A DNA stretch of 64,000 nucleotides from Rhyacophila brunnea. Its lineage: Eukaryota; Arthropoda; Insecta; Trichoptera; Rhyacophilidae. Both the position numbers and the translations under genes were made by a program. Numbering within the stretch: the stretch's first letter is position 1; every line of letters starts with the position of its first letter. Under the pieces are notes generated by a model that worked only from the letters and a program-made list of their open reading frames with translations, did no database searches and was not told the DNA's origin. Shown here in pieces: positions 44,914 through 55,744 of the stretch. The stretch spans positions 248,001 through 312,000 of the forward strand of contig JAGYXB010001608.1 of the NCBI GenBank assembly GCA_022495005.1, read 5' to 3'.

Positions 44914-47427
44914 AGGTGAGTCGGGGTTAAGTGTGACATAGAATTTAATGAGATGAATTTCAACCTGATTCATGATGAATGGGTATGTTTTAAACAGTTG
45001 AAAACTTTACCATATGATCTACAATATCATTACAATTAATATGTACAGAAGGAACCCACTGTATATCTTACTATAATACGACATTTTAATATTTTTTGAT
45101 TACTAGTCAGTTTGTTACACTTACCCCAATATTGGGGTAAGTGTAACTAAATTCACCATTATTCCAAAAGTTCTTCAAAACCATAACATATTACATGCAT
45201 AGAAAGGCAATATATCATTTAATGGATATTGATTCTTAAATTAAAACTTTTGTATAGATTTTCAACAAAAATGTAACGCGTAAGTGTGTCATACTAATGC
45301 ATGTAGAGCTAGTGATATTAGGTAGGTACTTAATTATTTAATGTGGTTATCTCAGTAACAGGAGTGGTAGGTAAATCAATCAAAGGCTTTTGAAGATTAA
45401 CTTATAATTTTATTCGTCTCGAAAGAGCACAAATACAAAGTATACAATACAGGAATGTAGAGTAACCCTAAAAATAGTCAGTATTTGCATGACAAAGACG
45501 TAAGCACTTACAGTAAAATCAAAACGATAAAGAGGTTTGTCGATTGTGTGCGGCGTGAGAATAAGTGTACGAAAGAATGAGTTAAATTTGAAATGTTATA
45601 ATTGCTTCACCAAGAATTAACAGGGTAAAACATTATTTTTTTAGCTCGAAACAGTGGGCATTAACAAACAGTTGATGAAATTTAATATACCCAACATGAT
45701 TATTTTCGTATTATTACAAAATTAAATAACAATCTGCAAAAATAAAATGTGGATACATATAGAAAGTAAGATATAAAAGAAAAAATAATAATTAATACAC
45801 AAAAACATTAAATCTCTAGTAACGTTTTGGGTCTCATTCTCGAATCATTCTTTCGTTTTTACTGTACGTGTTAAGTGCTTACTTACAAAACTATTTATTC
45901 TAACTTAATTATTTCGAATTACGATATTTGAAATTGCATGACTAGGTACCTACTGAATATTGTAACCAGAGATTTTTGTTTTGAAAATTATTTCGCCTCT
46001 TCGTCCAGTTGATGGTTGAGGCAATATGCAGATGACATCCTCTTCTTTCACTTCGTAAATGTCTTCTACTCTTGGAAATGAAAACATAGTTTCGTTTTCT
46101 TTTTTAATCGTCTTAAGTTTTCGAGCAAACTTTGTCAGAATTCTGTCATCTTGCTCAAGTTTTATTATAACTCCGACAAAATGTTTCACAGTTTTTTTTG
46201 TAGCAAATTGTACTACAATCCATTTTCCAATCTCTAACATTTCTGAATTAGATGCAACTGCAGTATCATCAAACTGATCAAACATTGATATATTAAGCAT
46301 ATTAATTGAAGGATCGTTTTCCTCATCGCCGAGCAAATCATTAATATAGTCTTTATATTATCTTCGCTTTCGTCACCTTCTGGTTACATTTGGGGTTCGT
46401 GTTTTTTTTGTTTTGGTGTACTTTTATCGGTTTCAATACCTTCTTCTGCATGTTAGTTTTGTCTTGCAATGGCTTTATTTTCTTTTCTATTGGGACATTA
46501 TTTTTCATTCGCTCTATAACATCGTAACATGTCATCACTTCTGCTCCCGGGGCAACCATTTTTCTCTTATTCTTTATAGGCGCCTTACTACTGATAGAAT
46601 TCAGCAAAAGTGTTTCAAATAAAGTTTTTTCTATATTTTCTGCAGGAAACTTTTGTAACAGTGGCATTTCTATTAAACTTTCGGTAACTTCTTTATTTGG
46701 TAATTGAACAACTTTGCAATCCAGAATTATAGGCTTAGAAGAACATTTTTGAGTCCAACAGTCCCCATACAAATTGACGATTTTTTTTCTTCTTCAGAAA
46801 ATTCGATTTATAGCGATTTTCGCGAATTCGAAATCAAATTTTTAGAGTCCCTTGGATTTCGAATTATCTAGGTTATACTGGTATACAAATTCTTACATTT
46901 AAACATTCTATTTCAATTACGAACATTTTCGAACTTCGATCGATATAAATAATGCGTCATGTCCCATCACTAGTTAAAATATTTACTTTGCAAATTCATA
47001 GAAAATATATGGGGGAAGTGTGACACAATACAAAGGCACACTTACCCCACGTGTTTACTTTCGTGGGGGAAGTGTGTCTACTTGATTAAAGGTTTCAAAT
47101 GGTTATAATTCTGTAAAACGATAACACAACGTGAAGCAGCGTATCAAAACACATATACTCACCAATTTTTACAACCACAATGTGCTGAATGTGCTGTGCA
47201 GCTACCATCTCACTCGTCGACTTCAAAATGTCGTCTGGAGAATAATCCATGTAGTCACCTCAAAAAACATGGTATCGACACCATTTCTGATTATTTTTAT
47301 AAATCGGTGATTTTGCTATCACCTTTCCATAGATGGCATCATCCAATTTGTAGTAGATACTGAGATATATGATACTGATATAGATGAGCTACACTTACCC
47401 CAAAATTACACTTACCCCGACTCACCT
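44914..47427 (-). mobile_element. pogo/Tigger-like DNA transposon, TA-flanked, with broken transposase
   Basis: The ends 'AGGTGAGTCGGGGTTAAGTG' and 'CACTTACCCCGACTCACCT' are inverted repeats flanked by TA on both sides (44912-44913 and 47428-47429). Related motifs such as 'TTACCCCAATATTGGGGTAA' (about 45120) and 'GGGGGAAGTGTGACAC' (about 47010) recur near both ends. A transposase C-terminal remnant lies on the minus strand inside. TA duplication and transposase type both point to the pogo/Tigger branch of Tc1/mariner. Confidence 0.82.
45950..46772 (-). pseudogene. C-terminal part of a pogo/Tigger-like transposase, frameshifted
   Basis: Two frames in series (46772-46353, then 46336-45950) read as one protein once a shift near 46345 is allowed ('YINDLLGDEEND' spans the join). 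The first part is a Lys-rich linker with 'APGAEVMTCYDVIERM'. The second is the C-terminal domain common in insect Tigger-like proteins: 'GKWIVVQFATKKTVKHFVGV', 'FSFPRVEDIYEV' and 'ILPQPSTGRRGEIIFK'. The DNA-binding CENP-B-type and catalytic DDE domains are not present upstream, so this is an internally deleted, inactive copy. Confidence 0.65.
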
Positions 47428-47529
47428 TACTTTTTTTTGTCCATTTTCAATTAATATTTTGAAACCTCAATAAAAAAACCAAAAATCGATCATTGCCCCC
47501 CCCCAGATTAAATCCTGAGTGCGCCACTG

Positions 47530-47896
47530 GTATTGATACTTTTTCATTCGGTATAATGAACCTACATGTAATTAAAAAAATAGTTAATCACTGAGACTAT
47601 AATATAATATAGGTAGGTACTTAGCTATTTTTACGTGAAAAAGGATTCAAACATATAACCGCTTTGTATTGAAATGTCACATTTGATATTGGATTATATT
47701 ATAGAACTGCTGTGCATAAAATGTTATTATTTTCATAGTAAAGTATCTTATTCGAATGTTTTATGATTTGAAGGTCTGACGTGTCCAAACTGTGGTATTG
47801 GTACCTAAGTGTAATTATTTATAATCGCATATAATTTTCTTTTTGAAGTCAAATTAGGTACCTACTCGAATTGGTCACCAGTGCACTTGTATACGA
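47530..47896. other. AT-rich spacer, no gene seen
   Basis: Nothing recognised between the two adjacent transposons. Confidence 0.4.
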
Positions 47897-48530
47897 CCCT
47901 TAATCGGCAGAACAACGTAAGCGACAATTTATAAATTTTAGAGGAGAAGGTTTTTTTTTTAATTATTTCCGTAATTAGTTCCAAAAATGAATTCTGTTAA
48001 TGTGGTTAATCATAATTGGTTACTGCCTATATGGAAATTATAAAACAATTGCATTTTAGTGCTTTTAGTTTTCGAGATAGTGGCGGTAACGCTGTTTTAC
48101 TTATGTCTATGACGCGATATTTTTTCCAGGCATGTCGCTTACGCTATTTGGCGTAGTTGTTTTTATTTAAATAAAATTCATGGTAATTATCATGACAGGG
48201 CATTAATAATTAAGTATTAAAATAAATAACATAAATACCCATTTATTTTACGAAAGGGGGCGTTGTTAAATAAATTAAAAATACTTTGACTTTTTAAATT
48301 AATATTTTTGCTTGTAGATACTTAACCACATATAGGTAAAATAAAAATAAATGATTGGTATTTTTAAGGTTTCGCTTGTATTATTTATATTATTAGGTAT
48401 TGTAATTTTTGAAAATGAAATAGGTACGTATCTACTCGTATATAATTAAATATGGGGACCTACTAATTATGATAAAATAAAATTGTAATCAAATATTCAG
48501 TTTTACAAAAAAAATATTTTTCCACATTTT

Positions 48531-49860
48531 TTAAGCAGTAGTCGCTGTATCATCCTCATTCACACCTTCCTGATCGGATTCCGGTAAAGTATCTTCCACT
48601 GATAATCCATGTGGCAGTTTCATAAACTCATCCGTCATCTCTGAGGGATATTACATTTAACACAGAGACTTTTAAGATCGTTATACTCGATCTCCGATAT
48701 TGGTGATTTAGCACTATACAGCAAGGGTGGCTGCGCTTAAAGCATCACAGCACTTGATCGGGATCTGATGACATTTTCTAGGTCTAATAGTTTACTCCTA
48801 CTGTCACCTAGTCACCAGGAGGTACAATATTTGGTAAGTTTTTTTTTAATTATGCCTTTCGTAATTCACCAAATTTAATTTTGAACTTTGAATGAATGCA
48901 AGTAGCAACGAAAGATTTCCAGTCACGGAATTCTGCATATGACAAGATGACCTAGCGTTGGAAATGATGGTGGGTGGGTCATTCTGATAGTGCCCAAACT
49001 ACTCTGAATATAAATGACTCAATTGTCGCATGAATGGAATCGACCGGCATCGTAGTACGACCAGTGGGTCTATTCTATAATTATCGACCGCTAAAGTGAT
49101 AGATATTATCAAACTTAGGGTAGGTTTGTATAAAAGTATTAATACTTATTGCAACAATTACAATCAACGTATTGTAATTGTTACAATAAGTGCTAATTCT
49201 ATGATACAAACCTACCCTAAGTTTGATAATATTTATCACTTTACCACTTTAGCGGTCGATAAATACAGAATAGACTCACTGGTAATAGAAAATGTATTTC
49301 TATCAATTCAATGAAAGTTGCATTTTTCATAAAATAAGATAGCATAGCCAGTGTTGCCCGGTTCTTATTCTGACCAATCACAGTATAGTAAATCCTTGAT
49401 TTTTTCCCGCTTTGTCAGTCCTATCCAAAGATTTGTGCATGATTGCGGAGATCTCTTTACTGCCACGCTTACCATCAGTTTCACCCCATAAAAAGCAGTA
49501 TCCATTATTTGTTCCACTTTCGTAGATACTTTCATTATAGTATGCGTATTTTCGACTATAATATAAATTTACGGTTTCATCGTGGGGAGTGTTTAGCACC
49601 TTCTAGAGGTCAAAACTTGCGCACAAAACGTCATTGTGATTTTTACTTTTGGCCAGTTCATTAAAGAACACCTTGCATTTATACTTTACGGTAAGGGGAC
49701 ATTTCTAAGTATCCGTTTCAATTAGCCGAAGTCTCTCGTCACCAGACATATTTGTTACTTTCTCGCAAAAAGAACACTATTATCTTTTTTGGTAGATGAA
49801 AACCCAAGTTGAACTTACTGTCTATTAAATACGTTTCTGAAAACATTCCGAATCACGACA
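48531..49860 (-). pseudogene. remnants of an insect transposon protein, unclassified DDE-type candidate
   Basis: Minus-strand pieces occur in order. Near 49860-49750: 'VFNRQ.VQLGFSSTKKDN', matching a 'fN..FH.PkKD.C' motif. At 49599-49378: 'TPHDETVNLYYSRKYAYYNE' then 'YCFLWGETDGKRGSKEI'. Near 48690-48531: 'PISEIEYNDLKSLCVKCNIP' then a short acidic tail ending at TAA 48531-48533. I have the impression that insect transposon proteins share the pattern FYxRxL...LWxETxxxRGxxEI, followed at the C-terminus by a 'DLxxLCxKxxIP' motif, but I cannot name the family. A MITE separates the last two pieces and stops interrupt all of them. Confidence 0.4.
49060..49283. mobile_element. palindromic MITE nested in the unclassified transposon
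   Basis: Arms of about 105 bp, starting 'ACCAGTGGGTCTATTCTATA' and mirrored by 'CAGAATAGACTCACTGGT', share inner segments 'ATCGACCGCTAAAG' and 'CAAACTTAGGGTAGGTTTGT'. Almost the whole element is hairpin-forming. No coding capacity. Confidence 0.88.
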
Positions 49861-50637
49861 TTAGTGGATGCATTCAAAGAATCCAAATTTTCAGTGTAAA
49901 TTTTATATACATTTTTAACATTTCAAAAATCTACAGAAGATACTATTCTTCTTAGATTATTCCGACAGCAGTGAGATGGAACGGCGGGTAATTATTGTTT
50001 AATAAACTCTATTACCAGGTTTATTTTATCTCAGCCAGTTTTACTGGACGGCGCGAGCTTTCCTCCCAAATCGGTTTTCGCACTCACTACCAGACGGACC
50101 ACCGAATAAACCATACCGTAGCTTACACTATCAAACAACGTCGGTTACGTTGTTTTGCTCTACTTTATAATGAGATACAAGTTAAAAGGCACAGACCCTA
50201 AAAAAATGTCACGCGAATGAGATCGGGCTGTAATATTTTTGTCACTTACGCGCTAGGTGATATTGAACAGTTCTCAGTTTAAAACGCAATTTACCAAAAA
50301 GTGTCGCTTTCGTTGTTCTGCCGATTAACGGGACGTTCTACAGAATTGGCCTTGAGAATTGAAAATATGATTTTTTAACTTGTGGTCCATAATATCTGGT
50401 CTACTAGTTAATATAAATAAAAAGGTCGTGTCAATGTTGTTTGTGTCAATAAATTTGCTCTATGACTCGATCCGACTCATATTTCATCAGGGCTGTCGAA
50501 CACATAAATCATAAATATTTATAATTTTAAATTTTTATTTATAATATATATTATTTAAGTTTTGTGCATCTAATGCCGGGTCCACACTGGCAACAAGTTA
50601 AGTTGCTGGCAACCTCGTTAGATTTTACGATAATTAT

Positions 50638-50848
50638 GATGACTAGTTGAGCCAACTGGCTCTCGCCAGTCTGTCTCGCTAGGTCTTGCAGACAGCTTTT
50701 CGTCATAGTGACTTGGTGTTGGATTATAATAATTGTAAAGTGTGTATAGACGGCGCCATAGTTTTCCCTTCGGGATGGATTTTCATTCATGTCAGACAAT
50801 TGAAAATTTATCTGATTTGTCAGTTTTACGATATGCATGTCGTCACTG
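50638..50848 (+). repeat. repeat module A, copy 2
   Basis: Colinear with 4222-4442 and ending at the same shared 'TGCATGTCGTCA'. Here no LINE sequence follows it. Confidence 0.8.
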
Positions 50849-51084
50849 CCAATACAAATTTGGAGTCATGTGCGTAGTCTATCCTCTTGCGTCCAGATAT
50901 CAACGTACGTGGAGTCACCATAAATAATTTTTACTTGCGATTTTAAGTAATACTTGAACCATAGTTCACTTCTATGGTATAGGTAATACAATTTTTCACC
51001 GCTAGGGCAAGACACTAGCCCATTACATTTCAAAATTAAGATTCATTTCAACTTTGAAAACACTCCAATCTACACTACTGAAAA

Positions 51085-52060
51085 ATGGCCGCTGAACGCG
51101 TACCTCTCAGTTGTAAGTACCTTTATTTAAATATAAATACTTGTTTTTGCTTTGAATTAATAATTTGTTGAGCTTCACAATGAATTGTAGTCATGTTTTA
51201 TGTGCTTTCAAACACGTGTCCGTGTTTTTAATACAACATAATCGTAAATTGAAAACGTTATCCACATGTGTTGCGTTCAGGTCTACACAGTGATAAGTTT
51301 GACATGAGTATCTAAATGTAATGAGGTTATGTTTTTTTGTTTACATTTAGATAAATCTTTTAATGCTGATGAAGTCGACGAAATATTGGACGACAGTGAC
51401 TTCGAAGTCGGTGACGGTTACGATTCAGACAACAGCGACGACATATACATTCTTCAGGTGGGAACGGACGACAATGTTCAGCCTGAAGAATCAAACCAAG
51501 AGGATGAGGTATTGGAGCCTCAGGATGAGATTGTTCTACAACCTTCGACATCACAATCCAGGGTTCTTCCCTGGCTTACAAAATGGTAGGTTTACAATTA
51601 CAATCAAAACATATTATTGCCCATCATTATTCGTATTTTTACTGCTAAATACTTGAATTAATGAGGAAATATGAATTATGTAATAATATTTTTTTCCTAT
51701 TGTTTCAGTATGCCGAATGCTGGTCCGGAATTGGAGGAAGATTTGTTGGCGAGAGGGCATGTTGCTGACAATGTCCTCAGCTCCTTTTTCGAGTACTTCA
51801 ACCTCGCTCTCTTCGAGAAAATAGCTGAGCAGACGAATTTATATTCGGCACAAAAAAGGGACTTGCGGTCGGTGAATACGAATTCGAAAGAATTGATCGT
51901 ATTCACCGGCATCCAGATTATGATGGGTACATTGAGGTTTCCGCAGACTCGAATGTACTGGTGTTATGATCTAAGCATTCCAATCATTAATCAAGCAGAA
52001 CAGCTGGCAATCGCCGATTGCTACCACTGTCATTTTAATTTTAATACAATATTTGTGTAG
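51085..52060 (+). pseudogene. 5' exons of a piggyBac-like transposase, 3' truncated
   Basis: Exons 51085-51112, 51351-51585 and 51709-about 52003 join in phase, with donors GTAAGTACC and GTAGGTTTA and acceptors 'TTTACATTTAG' and 'TATTGTTTCAG'. The product starts MAAERVPLSYKSFNADEVDE, is rich in Asp, Glu and Ser, then enters the piggyBac core: 'FFEYFNLALFEKIAEQTNLY', 'ELIVFTGIQIMMGTLRFPQT' and 'MYWCYDL'. The acidic N-terminus, the 'i..qTNlYa' segment and the 'GI.imMG....P...YW' segment are piggyBac (DDT_Tnp_1_7) features. All catalytic Asp residues lie further on and are missing, because the frame runs into repeat block B and stops at 52058-52060. It is either a truncated transposon or a captured fragment. 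Confidence 0.75.
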
Positions 52061-54650
52061 GTATGTGCATTTAAATATGATAAATAATTATACATCTCAA
52101 TCGTGATTATCATAAATAGCGATCCAATATAACGCGAATATTAATCTCTTTCGGGTCCCATTTACATAATAGAAAAAGGTTAAAAGCATAAAAAATAAAT
52201 TTACACATTATTTTGTTTCATTGTCTATAAAAAATAAATGCTTGGAGCTACAGAATAATATTTTAAAAATCATATTTTGTTTTAAAAATTAACCTTAAGC
52301 AATATAGTTTCCCGGTGCGGGACATTCATATCGAGACAAATGTTGATAAATAATGAAGCTATACAAATTATATCTGATAAGAATAGGAATTTATAAGACC
52401 TAAAGATGTGGAATCAGCTTAAAAAGGCCTTCATCCAGCAGTGGGTTGATACAGGTTGATGACGATAATGACGATATAAATGGGTACGTACATAAAATCA
52501 CAAATTTTAAAAAATATAGCAGTTTATATGACCAAGAAAAGTAGAATTAAGTTGGGATAACCTTTATCCAGCGGTGGATTGATCTTGGTTGATGATGATA
52601 ATGACGATATTATGAATGGGTAAACATAATATCAACAATTTTGATAAATATAGCAATTCATAGGAATGACAGTAATACAAACAACTGAGAGAGGCCTTCA
52701 TCCACCAGTGGATTGATTCAGGCTCATAATGATAATGGAAATATAAAAAGATATAATATAATATCACCGATTTTGATAAATACAGCAATTCAAATGACAG
52801 AAAGGAGTAGAATCAGGCATGGGAGGCATTTATCCAGCAGTAGATGGGTTCAGGTCGATGATGATAAGGACGATAGAAATAGGTATAATATAGTAGTAGA
52901 ATCAGGTTGCGGAACTCTTCATTCAGCAGTGAATTGATCCTGGTTGATGATGATGCCGATATGAATATGTAGATAAATGTAATATCACCGATTTTGATAA
53001 ATACAGAAATTCATATCACAGAAAGGAGTAGAATCAGGCTAAGGAGGTCTTTAAGTAGTGGATTGGTTCAGGTCGATGATGATGATGATAATGATGATAA
53101 TGACGATATGAATATAGAGATAAATATAGCATCTCCGATTTTGATAAATACAGCAATTCATATGACAGAAAGGAGTAGAATCAAGCTAGGGAGGTCTTTA
53201 TTAAGCAGTGGATTGGTTCAGGTCGATGATGATGATGATGACGATGTGAATATGTAGATAAATATAATATCACCGATTTTGATAAATACAGCAATTCATA
53301 TGACAGAAAGAAGTAGAATCAGGCTAGGGAGGTCTTTATTAAGCATTGTATTGGTTCAGGTCGATGTGATGATGATGATGATGATGACGATATGAATATG
53401 TAAATAAATATAATATAACCGATTTTGATAAATACAGAAATTCATATGACAAAAAGGAGTAAAATCAGTCTATGGATGTTTTTATTAAGCAGAAGATTGA
53501 TTCTGGTTGATGATGATGATGATGACAATATGAATATGTAGATAAATATAATAGTATCACCGATTTTGATAAATACAGAAATTCATATGACAGAAAGGAG
53601 TAGAATCAGGCTAGGGAGGTCTTTATTAAGCAGTGGATTAATCCTGGTTGATGATGATAAGATGGATAGAAATATGTATAATATCACAAATTCGTTAAAC
53701 CAATAGTAGTAGAATCAGGTTGCGGAACTCTTCATCCAGCAGTGGATTGATCCTGGTTGATGATGATGATGATTATGATGACGATATGAATATGTAGATA
53801 AATAACATTAGAAATTCAATACTGTCAAGAATACAATCAACGTAGAGAGGCCTTCATCCAGCAGTGGATTTATTGAGGCTCGTGATAATAATGTCATTAT
53901 ATATAGATAGGAAGATAATAATATAATATCACTAATTTTGATAAATATAACAATTCATGTGTAAGTAAGGAGTAGAATAAGGCTGATGAGGCCTTCATCC
54001 AGCAGTGGATAGGTCAAGATTGATGATGATAGGGACGATAGGGACGATAAAAATAGGTAGATATTATACAATATCACACATTTTGATGACTATAACAATT
54101 CGTATTAATTTCTTTCATTGTTTGCAATGGTAACTTTGTTAGTTTAATATGACTATATTCTGATCTATGGAAATTAGTAGCCTAGGTAATTAAAAAAAGA
54201 TTGAGTGAACAGCCACAAAGAAGTATTTAAAAAAATCAATTTTGGAATATCACGTTATCTATGAAATGGCGGACAGTGGCGTACGCTGCTATGGAAAGAT
54301 AATTTACGTAGTGAATTGTACCAAGATTATTGTTTTCTCACCGGAAAAAAGTGCGCCAATGCATACATTACGATATTTGAATAAAAATAATCGAACCCGT
54401 TTGTCAATTAAAGGATTAAAAGGTCTTAAGCGACGAAGACGTCATTCTGTGAGGCGTAAACAGTAAATATGGCGATTGTATGCGGTGTGTAAGAAAATAT
54501 CGGATATAAATGTCACGTACATGTAAAATCATGGAAAATTTCTGAAATATGTTCAATTCAATCGGTAGATGAATCGGTAGCGCACATTTCGAAGTGAAGA
54601 TGTAAAAATAACAATAAAATGTCGCTGAAATGAGCTGTTAGTGCGTTATA
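52003..54650 (+). repeat. repeat block B, copy 2 (larger tandem array)
   Basis: Colinear with 10476-12990 but with more array units (about 52430-54060) and no solo LTR. Units carry 'AGCAGTGGATTGGTTCAGGT', (GATGAT)n tracts and 'CACCGATTTTGATAAATACA'. The non-repeated tail 'GGTCTTAAGCGACGAAGA' is shared by both copies. Confidence 0.85.
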
Positions 54651-55067
54651 GGAGATTATCGTAAAATTTCTTAAGCAATTATGGTAAGTGTCGTAAAATT
54701 TAATGAGGTTGCCAGCAACTTGTTGCCAGTGTGGAAATGGCTTAATATCCACTGTGTTGTGAAGATGTGTTGTCACACTCCGGTCAGTAGGTAAGTAACG
54801 AAACTATTTTTCACGTGGTTTTAAAATTTGTTTCATCTCTAAGTGAATAAGAAATGTAAATGTTTATATTTTGTTTTACGTTTGTTATTTCTTTAATCCG
54901 TTGTAAACTATGTTGTTTTGTCTTTGAGTTAAATAGTTTTTTTTTTGTTATATTTTTTTTACCATAACGGCCAATGGGTCACAGTGAATCATTTCGTTTT
55001 GGGTCACAGTGGATTGCTGATCCAGTGTAACCCATGAAGCTAATCTGTTCTTTTTTCGTAGGTAAAA

Positions 55068-55130
55068 ATGCCTCGCAATCGAGTAAGGAAAACTACTGTC
55101 CGACAAGAAGACCTAGGCAATAACCGGAAG
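55068..55130 (+). pseudogene. N-terminal stub of a pogo/Tigger-like transposase
   Basis: ATG followed by 'MPRNRVRKTTVRQEDLGNN' resembles the 'MPR..VRKT.R..W' start of Tigger-type transposases, just before their helix-turn-helix. The frame is lost within about 20 codons. A 45-50 bp direct duplication ('GGGAGGAGCTTGTTAGTTCA' twice, about 55154 and 55239) follows. Confidence 0.4.
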
Positions 55131-55744
55131 TCGCTAGTGCGTTTAAAAGTGGGAGGAGCTTGTTAGTTCACAGTTTTAACACGTGGACAACTCGTGGCTA
55201 ACTGGAAGGCGCTTCAATCGGAGTGCGGTTAAAAATGGGAGGAGCTTGTTAGTTCACAGTTTTAACACGTAGCCAAGAAGATCCTGTTGGACAGTAGTAT
55301 CGGACTTCACACTGAAGAACAGATGAGAAACCAAGCCAAATGTGCCCGATATTGCCACGGTTGCACTGCACGACATTAAGATGATTTTACCAAAACCTAA
55401 GTTTTCTGGCACACAAAGAGAAAACAATCTATGTATCAAACTATCAATTTGACATTAATTTTTCCAGCACAAATTTACGTTATTTTATTTTTGATCGCAA
55501 ATTAAACCTTAACATTTTTTTTAAATTATAAAACTGTTTTGAATATGTAATAAAAGACTATGTATCTAATGCCAGCGCTCCATTGGCGAGCCAAAAGTCC
55601 GACGACAATAAGTCTTCAGATTTTTCTACGTTCTGCTACTGGCCAACAGACGTTCAACGAAACGAGTATATAATTAATTTGACGAGTAAAACAGTCGACT
55701 TTGACAGCATAGATAATATACGTATATCTGACAGTTAAATCGTG

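Larger units (their letters stand above)
44121..47529 (+). mobile_element. CAGTGGCGC-ended element split by a nested pogo-like element
   Basis: The left end 'CAGTGGCGCACCCAGGGGGG' and right end 'GCGCCACTG' match the 14566-15411 copy. Interior homology runs 44121-44870, then breaks at 44914 where another transposon is inserted, and resumes after 47429 ('CCCCCCCAGATTAAATCCTG'). Without the insertion the element would be about 0.9 kb. Confidence 0.85.
47897..50332 (-). mobile_element. unclassified DNA transposon with CCCTTAATCGGCAG ends
   Basis: The left end 'CCCTTAATCGGCAGAACAAC' with 'GTAAGCGACA' is mirrored on the right by 'TGTCGCTTTCGTTGTTCTGC' and 'CGATTAACGGG'. The flanks ACGA (47893-47896) and ACGT (50333-50336) may be a decayed 4-bp target duplication. 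Minus-strand protein remnants lie inside, and a palindromic MITE is nested at 49060-49283. I could not place it in a superfamily. Confidence 0.75.
50574..54742 (+). mobile_element. TAA-flanked composite element with piggyBac exons and repeat block B
   Basis: The ends 'TGCCGGGTCCACACTGGCAA' and 'TTGCCAGTGTGGAAATGGCT' are imperfect inverted repeats that continue inward for about 60 bp ('GTTGCTGGCAACCTCGTTAG' against its inverse near 54705). TAA flanks both sides (50571-50573 and 54743-54745), as in PIF/Harbinger elements. Inside lie repeat module A, three 5' exons of a piggyBac-type gene and the tandem array. No PIF/Harbinger protein is present, so it would depend on a helper. Confidence 0.75.

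Noticed and set aside
48241..48520. Possible CRISPR-like or phage-like repeats
   Set aside because: No regularly spaced repeats with unique spacers exist anywhere in the window; the DNA is eukaryotic and the repeats are transposons and minisatellites.
52994..53257. Asp-rich 87-codon frame 'VDDDDDNDDN' type
   Set aside because: Translation of (GATGAT)n repeats in the tandem array, not a gene.
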